DNA of 64,000 bases from Cupriavidus consociatus (GTDB lineage: Bacteria > Pseudomonadota > Gammaproteobacteria > Burkholderiales > Burkholderiaceae), in NCBI RefSeq assembly GCF_017814975.1, contig NZ_JAGIQA010000008.1, positions 1-64,000 on the forward strand, read 5' to 3'. The notes beneath the pieces were generated by a model. The model was not told the origin of the DNA. It did no database searches and saw nothing but the letters and a program-made list of their open reading frames with translations. A program made the translations under genes and the position numbers. Positions 55,379 to 64,000 of the stretch are shown one piece after another. Positions within the stretch are counted from its first letter, which is position 1. Every line of letters starts with the position of its first letter.

Positions 55379-58276
55379 TCAGTAACGAAGCGTGGCGGCC
55401 GGATCGCCGTAGTAGACATACAGCAGACCCAGGGGGTTCTTCTTTTCGGCGTAAAGCTCGCGTCGAATCGCTGTCAGGGCGTCACTTACCGCCTCGCCCC
55501 TGCCCAGTCTCTGGATCAGGCGTGTCGCCACCTCATGACCGAGTGTGATCCAGATCGCAACCTCCGTGACAACTACACCCTGCGCGCCGAGCCGAACGAT
55601 GACATCTCCCAGGCTGACGTGTGGAAGCTGCGTGGAAGGCCCGGTCTCGCAGGCATTGAGAATGACCAGCGGGGCGTTCGTCAAGTATGGTATGCCCGCG
55701 CGCAGTTCCTCTTCGGATTGCCTGTTCAACAGCATTTCAAGCTTGTTGCTGGTGACCAGGTCACCTTCATTGAACTTCAGTTGAGGGCCGTCACTATAGC
55801 GATCGCCCGGTTGGGCGTCGCCAGTCGATGCGTGAAGAAATGCGACCACGGCAGAGATGCGCTTACGCTCTTGCGGAAGCACCTGGTTCAGCAGCGCAGA
55901 CCCGGAATCGACCTCCATCATGTCCGAAATGGGAATCTGGCGCAGCTGTCGCATCTGCTCACGAGCCAACGGCACAGTGGGATCGGCGGTGCTACCGTAG
56001 CGGGCGAAAACCACCTTCTGCGGCAATTCCTGAGCCTGATGAGCTGCGCTGCCCGGCCCGCCGCTTCTTGCCCGCGACACGCTCAGGCTGAAGCGCATCC
56101 CCCAGAACTTCTTCGGATCGGGATCCATGCCGCTCTGGTGGAGATACTGCCAGGGGAGCGAAACCCCGTCTGTCACAATCTTCAGGCGCAACGGGACGGT
56201 ACGCGGAGCATCGGCTGCGTCCTCAAGCTTGCGGATAATGGTGAGCAAGCCCGGGTCATTCGAGGCCGTGAACAGGTTCCTGTACAACTGCATGCCGATG
56301 TCGCCGATCACTTGAGTGACCGCCGTTGCTTCCGCGTCCGTCAGGCGCAGGCTAGCTTGCGATGCCTTGGAGACAGCCGCTTCCGTTCCCGTGGCGCTCA
56401 GTCGCTTGACCAGTGGCCCTTGCAGGCTCACTGCCGACATCACACCGTAAGCTGAGTTGGTCACGGCATCCAGGAAGGCTTTGTCCTCGATTCCTGAAGA
56501 AAACTGCCTGCGTTCGCCATGCTCGTCGAAAGCCTGCTTGCCGATCAAAGCCTGCATCTCCGCACTCATCGGCTGGATCTCGATACTGACCCCCTGCTTG
56601 TCCGTGACAAGCAGGACGATATCGGGCTTCCACGCTGCCTCGGGCGTCGGCTCGACCCCGCCACTGGTCACGGGGGATTGCTGTACAGACGCAGGTACAG
56701 CGTCTTCCGCATCGATGATGACGTCGACCACCATGCGATCCTGTATTGCTCCCGTGGCGTCGTTCAGCACCAGGATGCGCAGTGTGCCGACATAGGGCGT
56801 TCCGGCGGGAGCTTGTGCCGGCGTGAAGGAGAAGCTGGCTTGCGTGGAACGGCTTTCAGCCGGCTTGTAGACGATGCGCTTGAGCGAATCGGCATTTGCC
56901 TCACAGAAGGGGCAGTCCAGCACCACGCTCAGCGGCACATCAACCTTGCTGCGTTGGATTGCCGCAGCCGCTGGTTGGACGGGAAGGATTGATGCCGGAT
57001 TGTGCGGGCCGAGATAGAACCGAAGCGTCGCGAGCTGACGCGACCGCAGGGATTGCCGCTGCGGGTAAGCGCTGCTTGCCGGCGACAGCGGCGACAGGCT
57101 CGCGTTGTAGCTAACAGTGGTTGGAGGTCCCGGGGACGGGGATGGCGTCGCGGACGCCTGTTCTTGCCTCGTCGCGCTTGTCGCCGCGACTGCTACTGGG
57201 GCGAGATGGAGAGGTTCCAGCGCGAACACCGGGGCCTCATCAGGAAAGTACTTGTGGGCCAGCTGTAAGCTGCTCACCGACAGCGCCCGAGCCACCATCT
57301 GCGCGCGATCCGGATGGCTGTCTTTGACAAAGCTCTTCAGGCGACCGATGAACTGGTCATAATCATAGCGTGAGAGCGCATTTGGATTCCGGCCAGCCAT
57401 TGCCTTGTTGCGCGCCAACGTCTCCCCAGTCCTGGCGCCTGCATTGTGTCGGTCGATGATAGTACGGGCATCACTCAGAAATCCTTGCTTCACCAGCCCT
57501 GGTAGCGCATCCAGGGCCGCACGGTTGACGACCAGTATGTAGCCGCGATACCTGTGGTTGCTTTCCGTAATGACCCAGCCGCCGCCAGACATGTCCTTCA
57601 GTTCCGACCACGGTGCCTCGGCGGCATCGACCGTGCCTTCGCGCAAGGCGGAAGGGAATCCTTCCTTTGACAGCGGGACCGGAATTACACTGAGGCGGGC
57701 CCATTGCTTCGCCATGTCGCCCGCTCTGCGGGTGCCCAGTCGCAGTCCCTTCAGATTGCTGAGCGCCGGCAGGGGCTTGCTCGAGACGAGCTGCAGCATC
57801 CCGCCGTGCAGGTATCCGAGCCCGGCCAACCCTTGGCTGCCGAGATGCGACAGCAGGTGCAGGCCATCCATGCTGCGCTCATATTGCGCCACCGCATCGA
57901 GGTTTTTGAACAGAAACAGTGAATCGAAAATGGTGAAATCACGCACTTGCGTGGCCACGGTATCGATCGGGATCACCGCCAGCTGGACATCACCGCGCTT
58001 TACCTTCTCCATGAGCTGTTGCGGTGGGATCGGGGAGGCAGTCGCTGGCGCAATCCGCAATGCCCGCGAGGCTTGGGCGCTGAAGCGCTCAGTGAGCCTG
58101 GCGACAGCCGCCACTTCCGATTCTGGTAGTCCGCCAGGAACCTCGGCACGCCACTGGTAGACCTGCGCTAGGCACGATGGAACGGTCACCAACAGCAGGA
58201 GCCCGGTCAGGAATGATCTGCCGTCGTGAATTAAGCTGGAGAACGCCCGACGCCGGACCACCTGTGCCTGGTTCAT
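55379..58276 (-). CDS. TRAP solute-binding domain fused to a CHAT protease
   Basis: A 965-residue exported fusion. Residues 1-37 are a signal peptide (FLTGLLLLVTVPSCLA; VPSC could also be a lipobox). About 40-345 is a DctP-type TRAP binding domain: MLQLVSSKPLPALSNLKGLR, AAEAPWSELKDM and ITESNHRYRGYILVVNRAAL. About 365-415 is a Ser/Pro-rich linker, followed by an uncharacterised beta-rich segment with a CPFC pair near 455. The C-terminal 300 residues are a CHAT domain with His815 (VVAFLHASTGD) and Cys876 (VILNACETGP), the caspase-like dyad. CHAT proteases are normally cytoplasmic; this one should act in the periplasm. GGAGGGGAGG precedes the start. The downstream gene encodes a Tat-exported hydrolase. 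A proteolytic response to a bound solute is inference. Confidence 0.85.
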   Translation of the reverse strand: MNQAQVVRRRAFSSLIHDGRSFLTGLLLLVTVPSCLAQVYQWRAEVPGGLPESEVAAVARLTERFSAQASRALRIAPATASPIPPQQLMEKVKRGDVQLAVIPIDTVATQVRDFTIFDSLFLFKNLDAVAQYERSMDGLHLLSHLGSQGLAGLGYLHGGMLQLVSSKPLPALSNLKGLRLGTRRAGDMAKQWARLSVIPVPLSKEGFPSALREGTVDAAEAPWSELKDMSGGGWVITESNHRYRGYILVVNRAALDALPGLVKQGFLSDARTIIDRHNAGARTGETLARNKAMAGRNPNALSRYDYDQFIGRLKSFVKDSHPDRAQMVARALSVSSLQLAHKYFPDEAPVFALEPLHLAPVAVAATSATRQEQASATPSPSPGPPTTVSYNASLSPLSPASSAYPQRQSLRSRQLATLRFYLGPHNPASILPVQPAAAAIQRSKVDVPLSVVLDCPFCEANADSLKRIVYKPAESRSTQASFSFTPAQAPAGTPYVGTLRILVLNDATGAIQDRMVVDVIIDAEDAVPASVQQSPVTSGGVEPTPEAAWKPDIVLLVTDKQGVSIEIQPMSAEMQALIGKQAFDEHGERRQFSSGIEDKAFLDAVTNSAYGVMSAVSLQGPLVKRLSATGTEAAVSKASQASLRLTDAEATAVTQVIGDIGMQLYRNLFTASNDPGLLTIIRKLEDAADAPRTVPLRLKIVTDGVSLPWQYLHQSGMDPDPKKFWGMRFSLSVSRARSGGPGSAAHQAQELPQKVVFARYGSTADPTVPLAREQMRQLRQIPISDMMEVDSGSALLNQVLPQERKRISAVVAFLHASTGDAQPGDRYSDGPQLKFNEGDLVTSNKLEMLLNRQSEEELRAGIPYLTNAPLVILNACETGPSTQLPHVSLGDVIVRLGAQGVVVTEVAIWITLGHEVATRLIQRLGRGEAVSDALTAIRRELYAEKKNPLGLLYVYYGDPAATLRY

Positions 58277-58795
58277 CTTGCCCTCCCCTCCTATAGATGG
58301 TTCACCAAAGGAGAAGTGTCAATATGAACTCCTTGCTAAGGATGAATGCCGGAGGCGCGGCGAGTACTTCGTTGCCGCAAGGCGCGAGGGGGCTCACCCG
58401 CAATCCAAAGGGCAAACCGGCACGGCACGCGGCGCAAACATCACATGAGTCATGCGGAGGGAAAGAAATCGGCTTGCCGGCCGGAATGCGCATGTGGTGA
58501 TGTTCTGCCAATGCCTCCATGGCTGGCTGTGAGAGTCGCTCCTGAACCGCAAACTGGTACTCTGCATTTTGTGCCTGCGCTTCATGCTTGCCACATGTCA
58601 ACGCGCGGAAACCTTGGCCGTCCCGCCACCAACTTCGGTGCGGCATTCGATGGTCGTTCTTCGTGGGCCCCATCGCTCGCCTCGGGGCGGTCGCGAGCCA
58701 AAGACGACGCTTGGTCGTCTTGAAGGTTGAACACGCTCTTGTTTGAGACTAAGTTGGAATCGCCTGTCTCCCGCAACTGCGACTTGGAAGCTCCC
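58277..58795. other. Intergenic region, no gene seen
   Basis: Contains promoter space for two divergent genes. The minus frame 58582-58821 shares the short 28-bp repeat with the GNAT gene start but has no domain. Confidence 0.35.
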
Positions 58796-59179
58796 ATGGC
58801 CGACTCACTATCTGTCGTCAAAGCTGCTTACGACGCCTTTGGGCGAGGCGATGTCGCAGCCATCCTGGATCTTGTCGCTGAAAAAGTGGACTGGAAGCTA
58901 TTGGGGCCATCGGCAATTCCCTACGCAGGCCAGCGCAACGACAAGCACGACGTAGCGCGCTTCTTCGCTGAGGTCGCGCAGGCAGATGACATGCAAAGCT
59001 TCGAGCCACGAGAGTTCATCCAATCCGGCGAACACGTGACCGTCCTAGGCTTTGAACGGTTCACTTGCCGGCCAGAGGGGAAACTGGTCGAGACCGAATG
59101 GATTCATGTGTTCACCGTTCAAGGTGGAAAAATAACCCGCTGGCGTGGCTGCTACGATACTGCCGCTCGCTTCGTATAA
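58796..59179 (+). CDS. SnoaL-like (NTF2-fold) protein
   Basis: A 127-residue SnoaL-like protein: MADSLSVVKAAYDAFGRGDV at the N-terminus, DKHDVARFFAEVAQ, and ETEWIHVFTVQGGKITRWRG near the end. The fold covers ketosteroid-isomerase-like enzymes and many ligand-binding proteins; no specific activity can be read. The ATG at 58796 starts the family motif; the TTG-started extension is not needed. Isolated gene. Confidence 0.8.
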   Translation: MADSLSVVKAAYDAFGRGDVAAILDLVAEKVDWKLLGPSAIPYAGQRNDKHDVARFFAEVAQADDMQSFEPREFIQSGEHVTVLGFERFTCRPEGKLVETEWIHVFTVQGGKITRWRGCYDTAARFV

Positions 59180-59584
59180 CACCGGATGCCGGTGGACGTG
59201 GCGAGCCGACAGTAGCAACTAACTTCATTTCGTGCCTGGGCCGATGATGGGGTCAGTAAGCGATCGCTCGTTTTCGCTTCTTCGGCGCACTCTTGGGTGA
59301 GTCGAGCTCCAATTCCGTCGACGATTGGTCACGCCGTTTCACTGCTCGACCGACCCGCTCCCCTCAAACTGCGCCCTCCCGGCTTCCGGCACGCCGCGCG
59401 ATAAGCAGTGTGTTATCGAATTTATCGAAGCGCCCCGTTTTACGGTCCTTGCGAGGTGCTTTTTTTTGCACCACAATGCGTGAAGCCGTGGCACTCGGCA
59501 TCACGCGAAGCCGGGCCCGTGTTGACGCCAATTTCGTATATTTTGACCGGCGATTGCCACTGCCGCTGTTTTTGATCGTCCGTA
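59180..59584. other. Intergenic region, no gene seen
   Basis: Frames here have no domain. The sequence just before 59585 may be the decayed beginning of the GAF remnant. Confidence 0.3.
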
Positions 59585-59955
59585 AACGGCCATGCGGTCG
59601 GGGTGCTTTGCGTCATCGATGTCCATCCTCATGGCGATTTCTCCGACGAGGACTGTGAGCGCCTGCGCGAACTGGGGCGGATGGCGGCCGACAGGCTGGA
59701 GCTGCGCCGCATCGAAATGGCCGCGCAGGAAGGCAGCCAGCGTCTTTCGGGGCAGCTGACCATCAGCGCGCGGATCCCGGCCGCGCACAGTGCCGAGGCG
59801 TCCCGATACAGATTCCCTCACGGGGCTGGCCAACCGCGCCACCTTTTACCGGCGCGTGGAAGAGCGGGGATGTCCGGCCAGCCGGCGGCCCTCGCGTGGC
59901 GTGCTTGCGCCTGCAGTCTTTCTTCCGGCGCTACCCCTTCTCGGCCAATTCACTG
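59585..59955 (+). pseudogene. GAF-GGDEF signalling protein remnant
   Basis: Reads NGHAVGVLCVIDVHPHGDFS and DEDCERLRELGRMAADRLEL, the end of a GAF domain, then in a shifted frame DSLTGLANRATFYRRVEERG, the start of a GGDEF (diguanylate cyclase) domain. The catalytic GGDEF loop itself is missing. Frameshifts and truncation make it non-functional. Confidence 0.6.
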
Positions 59956-59974
59956 TGGCGTTGTAGCCTACCTT

Positions 59975-60412
59975 TCACTGCCTTATTGTCCGATAACTAC
60001 GCCATAAGAGTATGGCGCCATAGATGGCAAGTAACGCAACGAACAGGGGCCAAAAGAAGAGCCAGTGCAGCCATTCGTAACCTCGAGCGACGAATTTGAA
60101 TTGAAGCGGTGGTTTAACTGAGAAAGCAACGTGTTCCCCTTCGACGGTAGGGCCTACATCGACGACTGAAATGGTCAGACGAGAAGCCCCGGCTGGCAGT
60201 ATCTCCTGCCCAGGGGGCCACGTGAAGCGATGGGAGTCACCATCACCATCACTAACAACCAGCGTTCGGGAAATAACGCTCGCGTTGTAGCTAGATATCG
60301 GTAGCGCCTCAAAGAGCGTGTCGATCCCGCAGTCCGAGGTGATTCGAATTGTTACTGGTTCGCCAGGCTGCTTGTATTCGAGATACGCCCGCGTTGTTAC
60401 TGCAGCTAACAT
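59975..60412 (-). CDS. Hypothetical protein with C-terminal membrane helix
   Basis: A 145-residue protein. The first 110 residues are beta-rich (VTIRITSDCGIDTLFEALPI, HRFTWPPGQEILPAGASRLT) and the end is a membrane helix of about 23 residues (WLHWLFFWPLFVALLAIYGA) with a basic tail. It may be a membrane-anchored extracytoplasmic or cytoplasmic domain. No family recognised. Start at 60412 without a clear ribosome binding site; the frame could begin further upstream outside an ATG. Confidence 0.6.
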   Translation of the reverse strand: MLAAVTTRAYLEYKQPGEPVTIRITSDCGIDTLFEALPISSYNASVISRTLVVSDGDGDSHRFTWPPGQEILPAGASRLTISVVDVGPTVEGEHVAFSVKPPLQFKFVARGYEWLHWLFFWPLFVALLAIYGAILLWRSYRTIRQ

Positions 60413-60522
60413 GGAGCCGCCAGACGACGGTTTGTCAGAAAACCCGTGTCGGCACTATGAGTCCCGCTCAGACCTGCAGAGCCGTTGAATCCACGCTCTG
60501 CTGATCAGTCTGCCAAACCCCA

Positions 60523-62175
60523 CTACACTTCCAGCACGCATCGAAGCAGGGGATCGTCGCAATGCTGGTAGATGCCAAGACAAAGCAACGTCTTCGCCGC
60601 GCGCAAGATGCGAGCTCCTATCCTGCGTTGCAGGACCCAAAAATTGATAACGGAGTGCTTGCCATCCACAAGCGTACGATCGCCCCAGGCCGACATCGTG
60701 TGGAGACCGCGTGGATTCAGTTGATCTCGCTCCGCGCTGACAGTTCGAATCACCTCCTCTCGATAGAGGTGTGGCGTGCAATGCAGGATTCTATTGACAG
60801 CAATGGCTTGTCCATATCCGCTCTTGCATACCTGCGCCACACGCAGTAGCTGATTGCCGTCCTTGACGACGGCGCCCGCAGGGCGAGATGACTGGTGATC
60901 GATCTTCACGGGATTCTGTGGATGACCGTGCCATGGCCCGAGAAGATCGGATGCATAGCACAGGCAAAGATTGTCAAACGCCCCCAGTGATACGTCGGTG
61001 TACGCCAGCCAGAAGTATCCGTGGTGCCTGAAGATCGTGGGGTCGGCAACCTCCGTATTGTCAAGGAGCACCGCGACCTGTGCCCACTGCCCGCATTCGT
61101 CGAGCCGGTTCAGCACGCAGCGACGGCATTGTGCCGATTCCGCGACGCAATACAACGCGCCCTCGTGAGAAAACAGGTATGGGTAGGACACGTGCCCCGC
61201 CAGCCCGAGATCGACAGGCGCCGGCGGATCCGGGTCGGCAGACCCGTTAAGCTTCAATCTGACAATGCGGCCAACGTTCCGCTTGAGATCGAACTCCTCA
61301 CAATAGATCTCATCCTTGCTGCCGGGCATGCCAAACGGATCAGCCCAATACCGGGTTCCCCTGCGCTTGCCGACCCATCGTATTGGCAAGTGTGGCGCGC
61401 GCATGGCTTCTGTCAGCCGCATGTCGACGATGCCGACCATCCAGTAGTCAATCAGCAGGCCACCCTTAAGCCAGCGCAACAGTCGGTTGCCCAGTTCTAG
61501 GACCTTCCACTTCATCCGTTGCAATGAAGTCGCCCGCTTGCCTTCTGGCTTCCACGCGGGACGCGGCTCCAGGGCACCGAGCACCGCAATCTCGCGCACA
61601 GCCGAAAGTAGCAACGTCGCCGCATAACCGCACAATCGCTGCATTGATACCCGCTCGCCTGGACATGCAAACGCCCCCGCCTTGTCGATCAGGGTGGTTC
61701 CCGACGGCGTCCTCGCCACTAAGTGCAGTTGAATACCAACCCCCGCCGCAATCGTTTCGAGTCCGTGGTGCTTCTCACCTAGTACTACACCTCGCCGATC
61801 GCAGATGCGCCATACATCTACGACAGCGTCGCCCTCGCAGTCGGTGCCAAGCCGGCCGGTCAGATCGACGATTGCAGTGATGTCGCGCACCTTGGGTGCA
61901 GCCTCATCGCAACTGGGTCGCGCCGAGCCTGTGCAGTGGTCATGACCCGGTTCAAGCTCCCAGACAACGGCCTCGCAGATGCCGGACGCACGAAGCCGAT
62001 TCACAAACTCGTGCTCCCAGGACGTGCCATGGCCTGACGTAAGCACGAACGCAAGGACGGGGAGCACGGCGACACCTGGCGCCTCCCCCGCACTCCGGGA
62101 ATCACCCTTCATCGGCTCGCGTACCAGATCAGATCCAGTATGCTTCGCGTCGCATTCTGTGGCGATTTCTTGCAT
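60523..62175 (-). CDS. Glucosamine-inositolphosphorylceramide-transferase-like protein
   Basis: A 550-residue protein. The N-terminal 200 residues resemble a formyltransferase-like region (IVDLTGRLGTDCEGDAVVDV, GVVLGEKHHGLETIAAG). About 250-530 is a five-bladed-propeller domain like that at the N-terminus of plant GIPC transferases and in GH43-like proteins: WADPFGMPGSKDEIYCEEFD, GHVSYPYLFSHEGALYCVAE and TEVADPTIFRHHGYFWLAYT. Bacterial members are thought to work in surface glycan or lipid modification; unproven. AAGGAAGG precedes the ATG at 62175. No glycosyltransferase cluster is adjacent. Confidence 0.65.
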   Translation of the reverse strand: MQEIATECDAKHTGSDLVREPMKGDSRSAGEAPGVAVLPVLAFVLTSGHGTSWEHEFVNRLRASGICEAVVWELEPGHDHCTGSARPSCDEAAPKVRDITAIVDLTGRLGTDCEGDAVVDVWRICDRRGVVLGEKHHGLETIAAGVGIQLHLVARTPSGTTLIDKAGAFACPGERVSMQRLCGYAATLLLSAVREIAVLGALEPRPAWKPEGKRATSLQRMKWKVLELGNRLLRWLKGGLLIDYWMVGIVDMRLTEAMRAPHLPIRWVGKRRGTRYWADPFGMPGSKDEIYCEEFDLKRNVGRIVRLKLNGSADPDPPAPVDLGLAGHVSYPYLFSHEGALYCVAESAQCRRCVLNRLDECGQWAQVAVLLDNTEVADPTIFRHHGYFWLAYTDVSLGAFDNLCLCYASDLLGPWHGHPQNPVKIDHQSSRPAGAVVKDGNQLLRVAQVCKSGYGQAIAVNRILHCTPHLYREEVIRTVSAERDQLNPRGLHTMSAWGDRTLVDGKHSVINFWVLQRRIGARILRAAKTLLCLGIYQHCDDPLLRCVLEV

Positions 62176-62319
62176 GAAGCCTTCCTTTTCCCTCGCAGTC
62201 CATTGTTGCTCATGCACTCGCAGCAATCAAAACGCAAACGGGTGCCTGACCAGCATGTTTTGTGCGCAGACATACGAAAGATGCGGCCAGTGAACTGGAA
62301 CGGGGCAAGTTGCTGCTGC

Positions 62320-62364
62320 GGTGCCGGGCGTCGAAGCGACGACCCCCTGCTTGCAAAGCAGGGG
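62320..62364 (-). tRNA. 3' half of a tRNA-Ala(UGC)-like sequence
   Basis: The minus strand has CCCCTGCTTTGCAAGCAGGG followed by GGTCGTCGCTTCGACGCCC, that is the anticodon arm with TGC and the variable/T-arm region of bacterial tRNA-Ala. The 5' half (acceptor and D arm) and the acceptor 3' strand are not found. It is a fragment, not a working tRNA, and may mark an old integration site. Confidence 0.6.
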
Positions 62365-62418
62365 CGAGAAGCGGTCTACGCGCGCCAGTTGCGTTACAGG
62401 CTGGCGTCCGATGAAAGA

Positions 62419-62449
62419 AAAGCCCCCGGCCAAGTTGGTCGAGGGCTTT
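62419..62449. terminator. Hairpin AAAGCCC...GGGCTTT
   Basis: AAAGCCC and GGGCTTT pair at the ends with a partly paired inner region (CGGCCA / TGGTCG). It has the look of an intrinsic terminator but no gene ends directly before it. Confidence 0.45.
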
Positions 62450-62813
62450 GAGAGTTGACGGGTAGTCGCAGACCTGTCGCCGACATCGTCACACGGGATC
62501 GTGCTTGCTGGCGTCCCCCTTTCGTAGGGACCGAAAACCTAGGGAAACACCACAGCGCGGCTTGCTCGGTAGCGTGCCGCGCACTCTCTATCCCCAAGAC
62601 GATGATGCGCGGCGCGTCGGAGACCAGCCCGCTGAGGCGTTGCAACCTCTTTAAATGTATCCTTTTTAAGGTGTACCCTGGATTCTGGGGTTTTACCCTA
62701 ATCGGACAGGGTGGGCAAAAAGACTACGTCAAGGTATTGTGTGTGCAATACACGATTTAAGTAAGTGCGTGCTTACGAAAAAAATACTTCGTCGGCCGTT
62801 AGAGCAGCAATGA
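62450..62813. other. Intergenic region, AT-rich toward the right
   Basis: No gene. Two small inverted repeats, GTATTG-N6-CAATAC (62734-62751) and GTAAG-N6-CTTAC (62761-62776), lie in an AT-rich stretch next to the truncated secretion gene. Confidence 0.4.
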
Positions 62814-63413
62814 TTAGAGCCACACTTCCGCTTGTTGCACGGGCTGCGCAAAGACTGCATATCCGCTGTACTGGGCCAGCAGTTCGTCACGACTGACTTC
62901 CTGCTCTCCGCCGCCCCAACCTGACAGTGCGACGAGAAACCGTCCGTGCTCACAGCGCTGCAGCAGTACGCAGGGTCTGTTCTTGCCCAACAACAAGATA
63001 GCCGGCATCGAGGTGTCCGGGATCTCGTCGAGATCCCGCTCCACCAGCCAGGTCGACAAGCCGGCGCGCGCCGCCACGGCCGAGAGCAGCGGCAACGTCA
63101 GACGCTGGCCTTCCAGTGGCAGCCCTTCTAGCAGAACTGCAGGCGGAACGGGCCGGTGCAAGGCCCGGTTCAGCAACATTAGGCTGCCCAGCATTGGATC
63201 GTCCGCACCCGGCAGCTGGTTCATCGCAGCAGGCGGCTCACAGTGGCCGGCCATGACGTATAAATCGGAAGTGTTGGGGTGCGTTGCGGGTATTGTCTTG
63301 ATTTCCTGTGCCAGCCGCCCTGGTGTTGATACACCTCCTACCTCCGGTGCCGGCGCCTCGCATAGCGCAAGACCAGCGGACTCGTGCCGCACGCACGGAT
63401 TCCCCTCACCCAT
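62814..63413 (-). pseudogene. Type I secretion ATPase, isolated N-terminal C39-like domain
   Basis: A 199-residue frame. DDPMLGSLMLLNRALHRPVP, then LEGLPLEGQRLTLPLLSAVA and AILLLGKNRPCVLLQRCEHG are the inactive C39-peptidase-like domain of LapB-type RTX exporters. It ends YSGYAVFAQPVQQAEVWL and stops where the membrane and ATPase domains (another 500 residues) should follow. The ATG at 63413 follows GGGGGGAA. A truncated gene is more likely than a stand-alone domain. Confidence 0.65.
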
Positions 63414-63482
63414 GATTCCCCCCGGTTTCAGTGGTGTGATATTTGGAGCATAGTGCATCAGCACGCGGAGCCAATCACCCAA

Positions 63483-63882
63483 GCAGGCTAGTAGAAATGT
63501 CCACTTCTGCGGCGCTGGCCTCAGAAGACTGATTCAGCCTTGAAACGTCTGTATGGTTCTCCGGCTTTGGTTGCTTGGTTCGGTTTGGCCATTGTGACGA
63601 TGATCCTTGTGGCCCTTGTGCTTGCCGCGATTGCCATGCTGTAGTCGTCGGCATACGTGTTGCGCGACGCTTGTCGCCCAGCGCCGAACCCGCCGCGCCG
63701 CCGGCCGCGACACTGATGCCGCTGATTCTAACGCCGAGGGCATTGCCGGCCGCTGCGCGATCCAGCACGCGTGACAGCCTGAAGGTAGCGGGCGGGATGG
63801 CACCACGCCCACATCACGCTGGCCGAGATGCAACTGATGCTCCGCGGTGCCGACGCAGCCGCCCACTTCGTTGCGATGGAGT
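63483..63882. other. Region without a supportable gene
   Basis: Minus frames of about 100 codons exist (for example GISVAAGGAAGSALGDKRRA) but no family is recognised and the ribosome binding sites are poor. Confidence 0.3.
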
Positions 63883-64000
63883 TCAGGGTGTCTGACGGCC
63901 GACGGCAATCACGCATGGCTTGCCTTCAACATTCTCGATACGCGGTAGGGCGCCCGCAGCGATATGCTGCCTGACGGCAGCCAGCAGTTCAGCAGCATCC
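63883..64000 (-). CDS. C-terminal end of an unknown protein (partial)
   Basis: A minus-strand frame enters from the window edge and reads DAAELLAAVRQHIAAGALPR then IENVEGKPCVIAVGRQTP stop. The amino-acid pattern looks coding, but 38 residues are not enough to name it. Confidence 0.35.
   Translation of the reverse strand, partial: DAAELLAAVRQHIAAGALPRIENVEGKPCVIAVGRQTP

Overview
This high-GC window looks like a secondary chromosome or megaplasmid of a Burkholderiaceae member, most likely Cupriavidus or a close relative. The reasons are the overall base composition, polyhydroxybutyrate enzymes, Liv-type uptake coupled to aromatic catabolism, MocR/TetR/IclR/LysR regulators and many small lineage-type proteins. 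Assignment to the genus is inference from the proteins; no ribosomal marker is present.

Layout. 1-1192: end of pntB and a metallo-beta-lactamase-fold hydrolase. 1621-6416: a MocR regulator divergent from a class II (degradative) HMG-CoA reductase and a two-gene TctB/TctA-like membrane transporter, a candidate mevalonate-type acid uptake and catabolism unit. 6552-7689: an AraC remnant, a secreted tandem-repeat protein and a frameshifted gene. 7974-27957: a complete aromatic meta-cleavage unit on the minus strand. It holds a branched-chain-type ABC importer, two CoA ligases, a Rieske ring-hydroxylating dioxygenase (alpha, beta, ferredoxin, reductase), a cis-diol dehydrogenase, a LigAB-type extradiol dioxygenase, a C-C hydrolase and the hydratase/aldolase/acetaldehyde dehydrogenase lower pathway. 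A divergent TetR regulator sits beside a perfect 24-bp palindrome.

28-50 kb is accessory ground. Real genes are a Nudix hydrolase, a PHB-depolymerase-like esterase, phaB, a TonB receptor, a RibD/DHFR-type reductase, katG, a DUF4239 membrane protein and a GNAT. They stand among decayed genes (LigD phosphoesterase, LysR, NikR, IclR, histidine kinase, SDR, IS110 and IS66 pieces). Several very small genes recur as paralogues, including a 45-aa membrane protein present twice.

50-64 kb: a secreted serine hydrolase with a second phaB; then the most unusual locus, a secreted fusion of a TRAP (DctP-like) solute-binding domain to a CHAT caspase-like protease, directly upstream of a probable Tat-exported amidohydrolase; then a SnoaL-like protein, a GAF/GGDEF remnant, a glucosamine-inositolphosphorylceramide-transferase-like protein, a 3' half of tRNA-Ala(UGC), and the isolated N-terminal C39-like domain of a type I secretion ATPase.

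How it works together: the aromatic unit imports an acidic aromatic, activates or oxygenates it, opens the ring and yields pyruvate and acetyl-CoA. Acetyl-CoA and HMG-CoA products connect to the two PhaB/hydrolase pairs of PHB metabolism. Many regulators are broken, so parts of the region appear to be shrinking.
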